Source of the DNA: JBAXTE01 sp037130365 | GTDB taxonomy: Bacteria > Bacteroidota > Bacteroidia > Bacteroidales > WCHB1-69 | NCBI GenBank assembly: GCA_037130365.1 | Contig: JBAXTE010000008.1 | Span: forward strand, 60,445-124,444 | DNA length: 64,000 bases | Reading direction: 5' to 3' | Made by a program: the position numbers and the translations under genes | In this document: positions 41,508 to 50,556 of the stretch, piece after piece | Layout of the letters: every line of letters begins with the position of its first letter | How positions within the stretch are numbered: position 1 is the stretch's first letter | Notes under the pieces: model-generated | Database searches by the model: none | Told to the model about the DNA's origin: nothing | What the model saw: the letters and a program-made list of their open reading frames with translations, nothing else

Positions 41508-42125
41508 ATGATTGTTGCTAGCGCAGATTTTTTACAAAGTAATACCGATTATCGGAAATGCCCCGAGCCAACTATGCCCGAATATGCCTTTATAGGAAGG
41601 TCTAATGTCGGAAAATCATCGCTTATTAACATGTTGGTTAATCAAAAAAAATTAGCGCTTACATCCTCAAGACCAGGGAAAACACAGCTAATCAACCATT
41701 TTATAGTGAACAAAAACTGGTATTTAGTCGATTTACCAGGATTTGGATTTGCAAAAGTTTCTAAAACTAGTCGCGAAAAATGGAAAAAAATGATATCTGA
41801 GTATCTCGAAAAAAGAGAAAACTTGATGGTCGTTTTTTTACTTATTGATTCTCGGATACCACCACAACAAATAGATTTAGACTTTATTAATATGCTGGCG
41901 ATGATGGGTTTACCTTTTGTTTTAGCCTTTACCAAGACCGATAAGGTTTCAAAAACAGCGGCTAATCAAACCATAGATGCATATAAAAAATTATTATCGG
42001 AAACGTGGGAAACTTTACCGCAGATGTTTTTTACATCTGCAGAAAAGAAAATAGGAAGAGACGAAATTCTGGACTATATTGGTACTTGCAATAAGTTATT
42101 TAGCACTGAACGAAACAGCATTTGA
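41508..42125 (+). CDS. engB: Ribosome biogenesis GTPase EngB (YsxC/YihA)
   Basis: 205 residues, full length. GTPase motifs: G1 GRSNVGKSS, G2/switch region SRPGKTQLINHF, G3 DLPGFGFAKVSK, G4 TKTDKVSK, and the ending with TSAEKKIGRDEIL. EngB is needed for assembly of the large ribosomal subunit. It begins eight bases after glsB, so it is the last gene of that operon, and its 3' end overlaps the convergent glycosyltransferase gene by 30 bases. Confidence 0.96.
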   Translation: MIVASADFLQSNTDYRKCPEPTMPEYAFIGRSNVGKSSLINMLVNQKKLALTSSRPGKTQLINHFIVNKNWYLVDLPGFGFAKVSKTSREKWKKMISEYLEKRENLMVVFLLIDSRIPPQQIDLDFINMLAMMGLPFVLAFTKTDKVSKTAANQTIDAYKKLLSETWETLPQMFFTSAEKKIGRDEILDYIGTCNKLFSTERNSI

Positions 42126-43334
42126 GAATTTTTGTTGTTTAACCCGATATTCTTCTAATAAAGTTGAATAAAGACTATCCATTTCAGACGTTAATCGAGT
42201 ATAATGAAATCTATCTCTTACAAAACGCCAACCCTCTATTTGAAATTCTAAGCGTTTACTTTCAACCTCAATTAATGAAAGCAATTGTTCTGCAAAGAAG
42301 TTAGCATCATTTGATTCTGCTAATAGCGCTGTTTTATTCGGGATAACAATGTCAGAAATTCCCCCAACATTGGTTGTAACAATCGGTTTATTTGCAGCTT
42401 GGGCTTCAATCAAACTTACGGGAGTCCCTTCGTTAAGAGATGTCAAAACAACAATATCAACCCCAGCATTTAAAACGTCAACATCTTTAATCCACGATGT
42501 AAGAGTTAGTGGTTTTGATTCAATAGATTGTAAAGCATCGCAATATGGAATATGGAAAGCATTTATTTTTTGAGTAATATTATCACGTTCTTCACCGTCA
42601 CCAACTATAAAAAAACGCACTTTTTTGGTCGTACAATCTAGTACTTTTTTAACAACATCTAAAAACATGGAATGATTTTTTACCGGCACAAGTCTTCCTG
42701 TTATAGCAATTGCAATTTCATCGTCTTCAACCGCATATTTTGCTCTAAATTGAATTCGTTTTTCTTCTTGATTATCATGAAATTTTGATAAATCAAATCC
42801 TAATTTAATGATTTCCACTTTGTTTTCATTGCAAATTTTAAACTTATTCACTAAGTCGTCTTTTTGAATATCGCTGATGGCAATAATTTTTGTGGAAAAA
42901 TTGGCTAATCTACGCTCTAAAAATTTATAAAAATTGGCTTGTGCAGAACCAAAATACGCATCAAAAACATGTCCATGAAAAGTGTGAATGATTACGGGTA
43001 CTTTTTGATTATATGCGGCTAATCTCCCCAAAGCACCAGCCTTAGAAGCATGAGTATGAACAATATCAGGTTTATAATCGGTAATTATTTTTTTTAATTT
43101 TTGATAGGCAATCCAATCATTTTTTAGACTAATGGGACGCTTCATTTCAGGGATAATAATAGGAGTTATTCCTAAATTTTTTACAATAAAATCAGAGTTT
43201 GCCTCTGAAGGGTCTTTTGCTCCTCCAATTAATAGTGTTTCGTAATTAGAATTTAAATATTTTGTTAGATATGCGGCATTGTATGTTGGTCCACCTAGGT
43301 TAAATCGGTTTATAATGCGTAATATTCTTGCCAT
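42096..43334 (-). CDS. Family 4 (GT-B) glycosyltransferase
   Basis: 412 residues. N-terminal acceptor half begins RILRIINRFNLGGPTYNAAYL; IVHTHASKAGALGRLAA and HTFHGHVFDAYFG are typical of GT4 enzymes of polysaccharide and EPS loci. The C-terminal nucleotide-binding half shows TGRLVPVKNHSMFL, FFIVGDGEERD and TSLNEGTPVSLIEAQAANKPIVTTNVGG with the E-x7-E type motif. Probably builds a surface glycan with a UDP or GDP sugar donor. A -7 element TATCTTTG is on the minus strand at 43392-43385. The tail overlaps engB. Confidence 0.88.
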   Translation of the reverse strand: MARILRIINRFNLGGPTYNAAYLTKYLNSNYETLLIGGAKDPSEANSDFIVKNLGITPIIIPEMKRPISLKNDWIAYQKLKKIITDYKPDIVHTHASKAGALGRLAAYNQKVPVIIHTFHGHVFDAYFGSAQANFYKFLERRLANFSTKIIAISDIQKDDLVNKFKICNENKVEIIKLGFDLSKFHDNQEEKRIQFRAKYAVEDDEIAIAITGRLVPVKNHSMFLDVVKKVLDCTTKKVRFFIVGDGEERDNITQKINAFHIPYCDALQSIESKPLTLTSWIKDVDVLNAGVDIVVLTSLNEGTPVSLIEAQAANKPIVTTNVGGISDIVIPNKTALLAESNDANFFAEQLLSLIEVESKRLEFQIEGWRFVRDRFHYTRLTSEMDSLYSTLLEEYRVKQQKFSNAVSFSAK

Positions 43335-43384
43335 ATTGCCCCCGTTCGTTTTATTGAGATTACGTCTCGTTAGATTTTTTAATT

Positions 43385-43392
43385 CAAAGATA
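43385..43392 (-). promoter_or_regulatory. Putative -7 element of the GT4 glycosyltransferase gene
   Basis: TATCTTTG on the minus strand, 50 bases before the ATG; no -33 seen at the right distance. Confidence 0.4.
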
Positions 43393-43471
43393 CGACTCTT
43401 TTTATAAATTAAAATTTAATTTAACAAATAAAAGAACCAAGAATGAAAATTGTTCAGTAAAAATTAAAAAA

Positions 43472-45352
43472 TTAAAAATACTTTTTCCACCAAAATTGAA
43501 AAACGATTAGTGCCCAAACTTTTGCTGCCGAATCACCTGGATTTGACGAAAATAAACGCTGTTTGAGTAAAAAAACCTCTTTTGAATTAAAAACCCCCTG
43601 TTCTTCAATAAAAGCATCTGATAATAAGTCTTCGGTGATTAAAGATTTTAAATCTGTTTGAAACCATTTTAATAATGGAACTTCAAATCCATGTTTTTTT
43701 CTGTTAAAAAGTTCCTTCGGTAATATAGAGCGATAGGATTCTTGCAATATTTTCTTTCGAACTTTTGAATCAATTTTGTATTCCACAGGAAGTTTTGCAA
43801 CAAAATCGACAAGTGTGTAGTCTAAAAAGGGAGTCCTAACTTCAAGTGCATGATCCATCGACATTAAGTCAACTTTTACCAACATATCTCCTTGTAAAAC
43901 CAAATTTAAATCGGTGTATAGTACTTCGTTAAAGGAGTTTGATCTGATTAATGGTTGTAATATTTCGCTTTTTCGAGATATGTACTCAGACATTTCTGGA
44001 GAATTTACCATTAAATTAAGAGCTTCCTTTTCGTTTGATATCGTTGCCCAATGCCAGTATCTTTCGGGTGTAGATTGATTTAGCCCATCCGAAAATCGAT
44101 CAAGTTGACGCACAATATTTGTCCATTTACCATTTCGCGATTGAGGAAGATTTCTCCAAAGAGGTGCTCCTCCTTTTACCATCATATTTACAAAACTATT
44201 TGATCGTGCTTTTAATTCCGCAGCATGTTTATTATAGCCCGAAAAAAGTTCATCAGCACCATCTCCAGATAAGGCAACAGTTACATGTTGTTTTGTATAA
44301 TAACACAATAGATTAACCGCTAAAGCAGAAGAATCAGCAAATGGTTCATCAATATAATTTAGCACTCGATTTAGCGATGAAAAAAGTTCGTTATTTGTCA
44401 GTTTGAATACATGGTGATGTGACCCAATTTTTTTAGCGACTAATTCAGCGTACTCTGTTTCGTCAAACATTGGTTCATCAGCATAACCGATTGAAAAAGT
44501 ATTTAATCCAGATATTTTTTTTGCCGCAATTGTTGCAATTATTGAGGAATCAATGCCACCACTTAAAAAAGATCCCAACGGAACATCAGAAATTAATCGT
44601 CGCTCCACAGCGGCATCCATTAATACAAGAAGTCTTTGTTGCGCCTCGATATAGCTATATTCTGGAATTTGACTTGTGTGTGGAATGGTGTAATAACTTC
44701 CTTTTTTTGTTTCCTTTTTACTTACACGAATCCAGGTCCCTGGTTGCATTTTTTCAACGCCCTCAATCATACTCCATGGAGAAGGAACATAATTTAATTG
44801 CAAATATTGATATAAGGTACAATAATCAAGTTTTCGCGGAATTGAATATGCCAATAGAGATTTCATTTCAGAGGCAAACAATAATTTTTCATCATCAATA
44901 AAAAGATGCAATGGTTTGATTCCCATTCTGTCACGAGCAATAAAAAGGGTTTCTGTTTCGCCATCATAAATTGCAAATGCAAAAAATCCATTAAATGAAG
45001 AAAGGCAGGTTTCTCCATATTGAATATACGATTTTAATACAACTTCGGTATCTGATGTTGTTGAAAAAGAATATCCCAATTTAACTAACTCCTGCTTTAA
45101 GAGTTCAAAATTGAACACCTCACCATTAAAAACAATAGTATATCGACCGCTTTCTTCTGTAAATGGCTGATTAGCTCGAGAATCCGTATCGATAATAGAT
45201 AGCCGAACATGACCTAAAGCAACTCTCTCATGAAAAAATGTAGCCTGATGATCGGGTCCTCGGTGAAGCATTGCTTGAGTTGCATCGTTAATCTGTTGCA
45301 AAAACTTACTTCCGTTATTGGTAAAGCTAAAAACACCAGTAATTCCGCACAT
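43472..45352 (-). CDS. asnB: Asparagine synthase (glutamine-hydrolysing) family protein
   Basis: 626 residues. Cys2 after Met1 (MCGITGVFSF) is the nucleophile of the class II glutamine amidotransferase domain (1-190, with RGPDHQATFF and FNGEVFNFELL). The C-terminal synthetase domain has the PP-loop SFLSGGIDSSIIATIA and ALSGDGADELFSGYNKH. It may make asparagine, but homologues next to glycosyltransferases often amidate sugar carboxylates or glycan intermediates; here a GT4 gene follows 137 bases downstream. Gene symbol is given for the family, not as proof of asparagine synthesis. Confidence 0.88.
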   Translation of the reverse strand: MCGITGVFSFTNNGSKFLQQINDATQAMLHRGPDHQATFFHERVALGHVRLSIIDTDSRANQPFTEESGRYTIVFNGEVFNFELLKQELVKLGYSFSTTSDTEVVLKSYIQYGETCLSSFNGFFAFAIYDGETETLFIARDRMGIKPLHLFIDDEKLLFASEMKSLLAYSIPRKLDYCTLYQYLQLNYVPSPWSMIEGVEKMQPGTWIRVSKKETKKGSYYTIPHTSQIPEYSYIEAQQRLLVLMDAAVERRLISDVPLGSFLSGGIDSSIIATIAAKKISGLNTFSIGYADEPMFDETEYAELVAKKIGSHHHVFKLTNNELFSSLNRVLNYIDEPFADSSALAVNLLCYYTKQHVTVALSGDGADELFSGYNKHAAELKARSNSFVNMMVKGGAPLWRNLPQSRNGKWTNIVRQLDRFSDGLNQSTPERYWHWATISNEKEALNLMVNSPEMSEYISRKSEILQPLIRSNSFNEVLYTDLNLVLQGDMLVKVDLMSMDHALEVRTPFLDYTLVDFVAKLPVEYKIDSKVRKKILQESYRSILPKELFNRKKHGFEVPLLKWFQTDLKSLITEDLLSDAFIEEQGVFNSKEVFLLKQRLFSSNPGDSAAKVWALIVFQFWWKKYF

Positions 45353-45526
45353 GTTGTAGTATTAATGTAGATTCAGAATATAAAATTACAAAAAAAAACA
45401 AGAAGACCGAAATTTCAAAAATTGTTTCTTTTTCTTTAAATCAATGTGAGGAGCTTGAAAAGGAAAAAAAGTCACAGAAAAACTATTAGAAATAAATATT
45501 TGTAATATTGTTTTCTATTTCCAACT

Positions 45527-46840
45527 CTAACGTTTCCAAGAGTTAATATACTCGCTCGAATCTTTAAAAACGGTTTTTTCTTTTTCGTTGTCTGCATCAC
45601 AATAAATTACAAAAGAAAGACTCTGGTTTTTATTTCCGTATTCTTCCGAAAAAAGTCGAGCAATATCGTTTGGAGATACAAAAGGAAGACCTAAAACCTC
45701 ACTAAAAGGGAATGTTATTCCTCCTTTATCGGATCGAGGACGATAGGAAAGATATACAAGTTCGCTACAAACCACTTCGTTGTCTGTTCTAAAATCAAAT
45801 AGAAAATCATAGGGAAATCCTAAATATTCGAATGAAATCAACATGGATTTAAAAACATCTTCCTTAGGTAAGTTTGGCCTTAAAACCGATAAATAATCCA
45901 CAAGAGCAATGTGTTCAATAGGATTAATGGAAACCCCTTTTCCAACAGCTTCAATAATTAAATTTTTTCTTCCCTGAATTAATTGAAAAATTAATGGGTG
46001 AAACATTTGAAGATATTGAGAGGGTGAAAGTAGCCCAACAAGCTCAATTTTTGAAAATTGTTTATCTAGATCTTCTAAACTTCCAATATAAATCCCAGAA
46101 TGAGTCCAAAAACCCTCAATACCGATATTTGACAAAAAGTAGTTGTCTCGCTTTAAAATAATATCGCCAGGTTTTATCACTTTTAAAACGGAGTCTAATT
46201 CGGTTGTTCCAATATATTTTTTTGAACGTCCACTATAATCAAGCTCAGAAGCGAAAGTACTAATGCTCTTTTGGATAGGTTTGAGGATAGAGTTTCTAAC
46301 GGCTTTACTAAAAGCATCAAAAATTGTTTCATCATCGCCTTTTAAAACACATCGTAAACGTCGTGAACTATTGGGGTTTTCGAGAGTAAAAACATTGTTT
46401 GGGGTTGTTAATTCGAGATTCTTTGTATTGTTGTTGAAATATATTTTAAGAATTGTGCTATCTGTAAGACCATAACTGCAATCGATTTGCACACTGTTTT
46501 TTCCTTTGATATAAAAGAGATAATGTTCTTTAGTTCCAACTAAAACAGATCCGTTTGGAAGACAATAAATAGTTGTAAAGTAAATATTTTGATACTTGCT
46601 TTCAAAAAAATATTCTCGAATAAACTTTTGTCTTTTGATTCGAACAACTTTATTATTATTTCCTGCAATTACCCAAACAATTCCTCGGGGAGATGATGTT
46701 ATTTCATTGATTGGAGCATCTATTATTTTTTCGAATTTTGCTTTATCATAAACAGTTTGACCAGATACTTCTTGTGAAAACACAAAAAAGAAGACAGTGA
46801 GAAAAACAAATGATGAAATATTTTTAAACCAATTTTGCAT
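45527..46840 (-). CDS. Exported protein with propeller-like N-terminus and YiiX-like permuted NlpC/P60 domain
   Basis: 437 residues, signal peptide to about residue 27 (VSGQ). Residues 35-165 contain short beta-rich repeats of the two-component-regulator-propeller type (ITSSPRGIVWVIAGNNNKVVRI, IYCLPNGSVLVGTKEHYLFYI). From about 205 a YiiX/YebB-like domain follows: VIKPGDIILKRDNYF, the histidine in FWTHSGIYIG, EAVGKGVSI and the cysteine in NEVVCSELVYLSY, which together make a permuted papain-like active site. Such enzymes act on amide bonds in cell-wall peptides or on lipids. No partner gene in view. Confidence 0.72.
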   Translation of the reverse strand: MQNWFKNISSFVFLTVFFFVFSQEVSGQTVYDKAKFEKIIDAPINEITSSPRGIVWVIAGNNNKVVRIKRQKFIREYFFESKYQNIYFTTIYCLPNGSVLVGTKEHYLFYIKGKNSVQIDCSYGLTDSTILKIYFNNNTKNLELTTPNNVFTLENPNSSRRLRCVLKGDDETIFDAFSKAVRNSILKPIQKSISTFASELDYSGRSKKYIGTTELDSVLKVIKPGDIILKRDNYFLSNIGIEGFWTHSGIYIGSLEDLDKQFSKIELVGLLSPSQYLQMFHPLIFQLIQGRKNLIIEAVGKGVSINPIEHIALVDYLSVLRPNLPKEDVFKSMLISFEYLGFPYDFLFDFRTDNEVVCSELVYLSYRPRSDKGGITFPFSEVLGLPFVSPNDIARLFSEEYGNKNQSLSFVIYCDADNEKEKTVFKDSSEYINSWKR

Positions 46841-47036
46841 AAAAAAGAGTTGTCCGTTTTTTTTAACGTTATTCAGATTAAAAGATTGTTTATGTTTAAG
46901 AAAACGATGTTCAAATCAAAAACTTTATTGTGTTAAAACTTTAAAATTAGTGCTTTGACTTTTCTAATCGATAATAGTTTAATTTTAATGAACGGAACTT
47001 TTGTTGTCAAATTATTATAGAAGCCATCTGATGTTT

Positions 47037-48470
47037 TTAAAAATCAAATTTGTTTTTTATCAGTAGTTTCGGCTCTGTCATATCCAAAATGGTGTATTTT
47101 ACCCCTTCTCTGCCAATTCCAGAGTCTTTAATTCCTCCATAAGGAGTGTGGTCTGTTCTAAAAATTGGGGCATCGTTTATAATAATTCCAGCACAATCAA
47201 TTTCAGAATAAGCCTTGTTCATCTCCGAAATCAGATTAGTAAATATTCCAGCTTGTAGTCCAAAATTAGTGTTGTTTACTTCCTCAATAACCTCCTCAAA
47301 ATTTTTGTATGATTCAATAACAACCACAGGCCCAAACACTTCTTGGCCATTTACCTTCATTGCTCGGTGAGTATTGGTTAAAATTGTTGGTTCAAAAAAC
47401 GACCCCAATCTTTTTCCTCCATATAACAATTTGGCTCCTTGAAAAATGGCTTCATTTACCCAGCATTCTACTCTAATAGCATTGGATTCATTAATTAGTG
47501 ATGAAAAATCGGTTTCAACATCTAAAGGATTGCCAAATCTTAAAGTTTTAGTTTCAGCAATAAATTTATCTACAAAGTGTTGAAAAGAATCTTGGTGTAC
47601 AAAAATTCGTTGAGTGTGAATACACACTTGTCCAGAGTATGCAAAAGCGCCCATAGCACAACGTTTCACTGCTTTTTCTAAATTTGCGGATGGTGTAATA
47701 ACAGCAGCAGCATTTCCCCCTAATTCTAAAACTACTGGTTTTTTTCCAGCATCAGATTTCATTTTCCAACCTACTTCTGGAGATCCAGTGAATGTAAGCA
47801 GCTTAAAACGTTCGTCGGTGACTAATTTGTTTCCGTTTTCCCGATTCATGGGCAAAATAGAAAGTGCGCCTTTTGGCAATTCTGTTTTATCAATAATGGC
47901 GGCCAATAAAAGGGTGGTTAAAGGGGTTGCTGTAGCTGGTTTAAGAATAATTGGACATCCAGCAGCAATTGCGGGGGCAATTTTATGAACGGCTAAATTC
48001 AATGGAAAATTGAACGGAGAAATTCCAGCAACCAATCCAATAGGAAATCTCGTCAAAAAGCCTTCTTTGCCTTCTCCCGCAGAAGTTCTGTCAACAGTAA
48101 TATATTCTCCTTGAATTCTTCCAGCTTCTTCGGCTGCAATTTTAAATGTTTGAATTGATCGATCTATTTCGGCAAGCGCCCACTTGATGGGTTTACAAGC
48201 TTCGGCAGCTAAAACAAGTGCAATTTGTTTTTTATCTATACCTAACAATGTTGCTATTTCACTTAATATTCTAGATTTCTGATAGCTGGGCATGTTTTTC
48301 AACTGTTGTTGAACAGACAATCCCCGTTGAATTGCTATTTCAAGATCCGCTTCTGATGCAAGATAACAAGTTCCAACAACAGAGTTATCAAATGAGTTAA
48401 TCACTTCAAAAGGATTATTGGTGGTTATAAAATGCCCACCTGAATATATTTTGTAATTTTCTATAGCCAT
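47037..48470 (-). CDS. NAD(P)-dependent aldehyde dehydrogenase
   Basis: 477 residues, complete ALDH superfamily member. Signatures: GISPFNFPLNLAVHKIAPAIAAG, FTGSPEVGWKMK, the catalytic Glu in VLELGGNAAAV and the catalytic Cys in SGQVCIHTQRIFV, and EVFGPVVVI. The pattern is nearest to the lactaldehyde / succinate-semialdehyde / non-phosphorylating GAPDH group, but substrate cannot be assigned. TAATTTTG at 48501-48494 on the minus strand, 24 bases upstream of the ATG, is a likely -7 element. Confidence 0.92.
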   Translation of the reverse strand: MAIENYKIYSGGHFITTNNPFEVINSFDNSVVGTCYLASEADLEIAIQRGLSVQQQLKNMPSYQKSRILSEIATLLGIDKKQIALVLAAEACKPIKWALAEIDRSIQTFKIAAEEAGRIQGEYITVDRTSAGEGKEGFLTRFPIGLVAGISPFNFPLNLAVHKIAPAIAAGCPIILKPATATPLTTLLLAAIIDKTELPKGALSILPMNRENGNKLVTDERFKLLTFTGSPEVGWKMKSDAGKKPVVLELGGNAAAVITPSANLEKAVKRCAMGAFAYSGQVCIHTQRIFVHQDSFQHFVDKFIAETKTLRFGNPLDVETDFSSLINESNAIRVECWVNEAIFQGAKLLYGGKRLGSFFEPTILTNTHRAMKVNGQEVFGPVVVIESYKNFEEVIEEVNNTNFGLQAGIFTNLISEMNKAYSEIDCAGIIINDAPIFRTDHTPYGGIKDSGIGREGVKYTILDMTEPKLLIKNKFDF

Positions 48471-48652
48471 AATGTTTTTACGAAATTTTCATACAAAATT
48501 AATTGTTTTTTTTGATATGGAAGTTGATTGTTGAAGAATGAATTACACGATCAATTTATTGACTTTTACTCTAGAACTAATCTATAAAGTTTTATTCGCA
48601 AAAAAAATCACTTTATTTTGTTAAAAATAGATTCCAACAAGTTTAAAAAAGT

Positions 48653-48660
48653 TACCTTTG
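48653..48660 (+). promoter_or_regulatory. Putative -7 element of korAB
   Basis: TACCTTTG matches TAnnTTTG; it includes an in-frame TTG at 48658, which therefore should not be the start codon, and supports the ATG at 48706. Confidence 0.6.
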
Positions 48661-48705
48661 CCACGAAATTTTGAAACGAAATCAAATCAAAAAATAACCA
48701 ATAAT

Positions 48706-50544
48706 ATGGCTACCAAAAAGAAAGAAAACGTTGAAAGAGAAAGCGTTGTTGTAAAATTTGCTGGCGACTCAGGCGATGGAATGCAATTGGTGGGAACACT
48801 CTTTGCAGATACTGCAGCACTTGCTGGAAACGAAATGGCAACATTCCCTTATTATCCAGCAGAAATCAGACCTCCTCATAACACGATTGCAGGAGTTTCT
48901 GGATTTCAAGTAAATGCAGGTGCAAACATCCGCACCTCTGGTGATTTATGCGATATTTTAGTCTGTATGAATCCCGCTTCTTTAGCTACAAATATCAAAA
49001 ACGCTAAAGTAGGAGCTACGTTAATAATTGACACATCAGCTTTTGAAGAAAAAATTTTAGAAAAAGCTGGCTACATGAGCAACCCACTTACAGATGGTTG
49101 CTTGAGTAGCTATAAAGTTATTGCATCACCAATTTCTGATATTGTTAAAGAGGCTTGCAAAGACTTAGGTTTAGATGCTAAAACGGTGGATCGTACCAGA
49201 AATATTTTCACTTTAGGAATTGTTCTTTTTATTTGTGATTACGACATTGAAATTACAATGAAGATGTTGAAGAACAAGTTTAAATCTAAGCCACAAATTC
49301 TTGAAGCAAACCTATTGGTGCTAAAAACAGGATATGTATTTGCAGATGCTAGCGAAATACAATTATCTCAAATTCATCTTCCTTCTGCTGTCATGGAAAA
49401 AGGCCGTTACAGAAACATCACAGGGAATATGGCTACAGCATGGGGTTTGTTAGCAGCTTCGGAACGTTCTGGACGTCAGTTGTTTTTAGGTTCATATCCT
49501 ATTACTCCTGCAACTGAAATATTAATGGAACTTACAAAGCAAAAATCATTAGGAGCTAAAGTTTTTCAAGCTGAAGATGAAATTGCAGGAATTTGTTCTG
49601 CTATCGGAGCTTCTTTTGCCGGATCTATGGCTTGTACCACTACTTCTGGTCCAGGTTTATCCCTTAAAGCAGAAGCAATTGGTTTGGCTGTAATAACCGA
49701 ATTACCTTTAATTATTGTAAATGTTCAACGCGCAGGTCCATCCACGGGAATGCCAACAAAATCAGAACAATCTGATTTATATATTGCTTTATTTGGCAGA
49801 AATGGAGAAGCTCCTTGTATCGTTACTGCGGCTTCATCTCCTGCTGATTGTTTCTTTAGAGCTTACGAAATCGCTAAGTTATCTATGGAACACATGACTC
49901 CAGCTATTTTGTTAACAGATGGTCAAATGGGACAAGGATCGGAATTGTTTAGAATTCCAAAAGTTGCCGATTTACCTTCCATTACACCCCCAATAGCTCA
50001 AGCTAACGATGCAAATTATCAACCATATCGTCGTGATCCTGAGACATTAGTTCGCCAATGGGCTATTCCAGGAACCGAAGGATTGCGTCATCGTATTGGT
50101 GGTTTAGAAAAAACAGATGGTAAAGGAATCGTTTCTACAGATCCAATAAACCATGAATTAATGTTGAAATATCGCAATGATAAAGTTCAAAAAATTGCTG
50201 AATTTCTTCCAGAACAAGAAATTATTGGCGAGAAAGAAGGTGATTTATTGATTGTTAGCTGGGGTGGGACTAAAGGATCCGTTCTTTCAGCAGTTAAACA
50301 GCTTCAGGCTGATGGTAAAAAAATTAGTCATGCTCATTTTGATTACATTATGCCATTACCAAAAAACACAGATAAGGTGTTTGCAGGATTCAAGAAAATC
50401 ATTGTTTGTGAACTCAATGGAGGTCAGTTTGTAAATTATTTACGCATGACTCATCCTAATTATCAATACTTGCAATATAACAAAGCGCAAGGATTGCCAT
50501 TTACAATTACAGAATTAGTTGATCAATTCAATAAAATATTATAA
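48706..50544 (+). CDS. korA: 2-oxoacid:ferredoxin oxidoreductase, fused gamma-alpha subunit (2-oxoglutarate type)
   Basis: 612 residues from ATG 48706 (MATKKKENVE). The gamma domain comes first (about 12-190): VVKFAGDSGDGMQLVGTLFA and FPYYPAEIRPPHNTIAGVSG. The alpha domain follows with GNMATAWGLLAASERSGRQ, GSYPITPATEILMEL and QAEDEIAGICSAIGASFAG. With KorB it converts 2-oxoglutarate and CoA to succinyl-CoA and reduced ferredoxin. The gamma-alpha fusion without an integral ferredoxin subunit is usual for the Bacteroidota/Chlorobi type. 12 bases precede korB. Confidence 0.93.
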   Translation: MATKKKENVERESVVVKFAGDSGDGMQLVGTLFADTAALAGNEMATFPYYPAEIRPPHNTIAGVSGFQVNAGANIRTSGDLCDILVCMNPASLATNIKNAKVGATLIIDTSAFEEKILEKAGYMSNPLTDGCLSSYKVIASPISDIVKEACKDLGLDAKTVDRTRNIFTLGIVLFICDYDIEITMKMLKNKFKSKPQILEANLLVLKTGYVFADASEIQLSQIHLPSAVMEKGRYRNITGNMATAWGLLAASERSGRQLFLGSYPITPATEILMELTKQKSLGAKVFQAEDEIAGICSAIGASFAGSMACTTTSGPGLSLKAEAIGLAVITELPLIIVNVQRAGPSTGMPTKSEQSDLYIALFGRNGEAPCIVTAASSPADCFFRAYEIAKLSMEHMTPAILLTDGQMGQGSELFRIPKVADLPSITPPIAQANDANYQPYRRDPETLVRQWAIPGTEGLRHRIGGLEKTDGKGIVSTDPINHELMLKYRNDKVQKIAEFLPEQEIIGEKEGDLLIVSWGGTKGSVLSAVKQLQADGKKISHAHFDYIMPLPKNTDKVFAGFKKIIVCELNGGQFVNYLRMTHPNYQYLQYNKAQGLPFTITELVDQFNKIL

Positions 50545-50550
50545 GGAGGA
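50543..50550 (+). promoter_or_regulatory. Strong Shine-Dalgarno site before korB
   Basis: AAGGAGGA, six bases before the korB ATG. Such a full anti-SD match is rare in this window, where most genes have A/T-rich leaders. Confidence 0.7.
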
Positions 50551-50556
50551 TTTAAT

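Noticed and set aside
48658..48705. Longer korA from TTG at 48658
   Set aside because: This TTG is part of the TACCTTTG promoter element and the extra 16 residues are not KorA-like; ATG 48706 is the better start.
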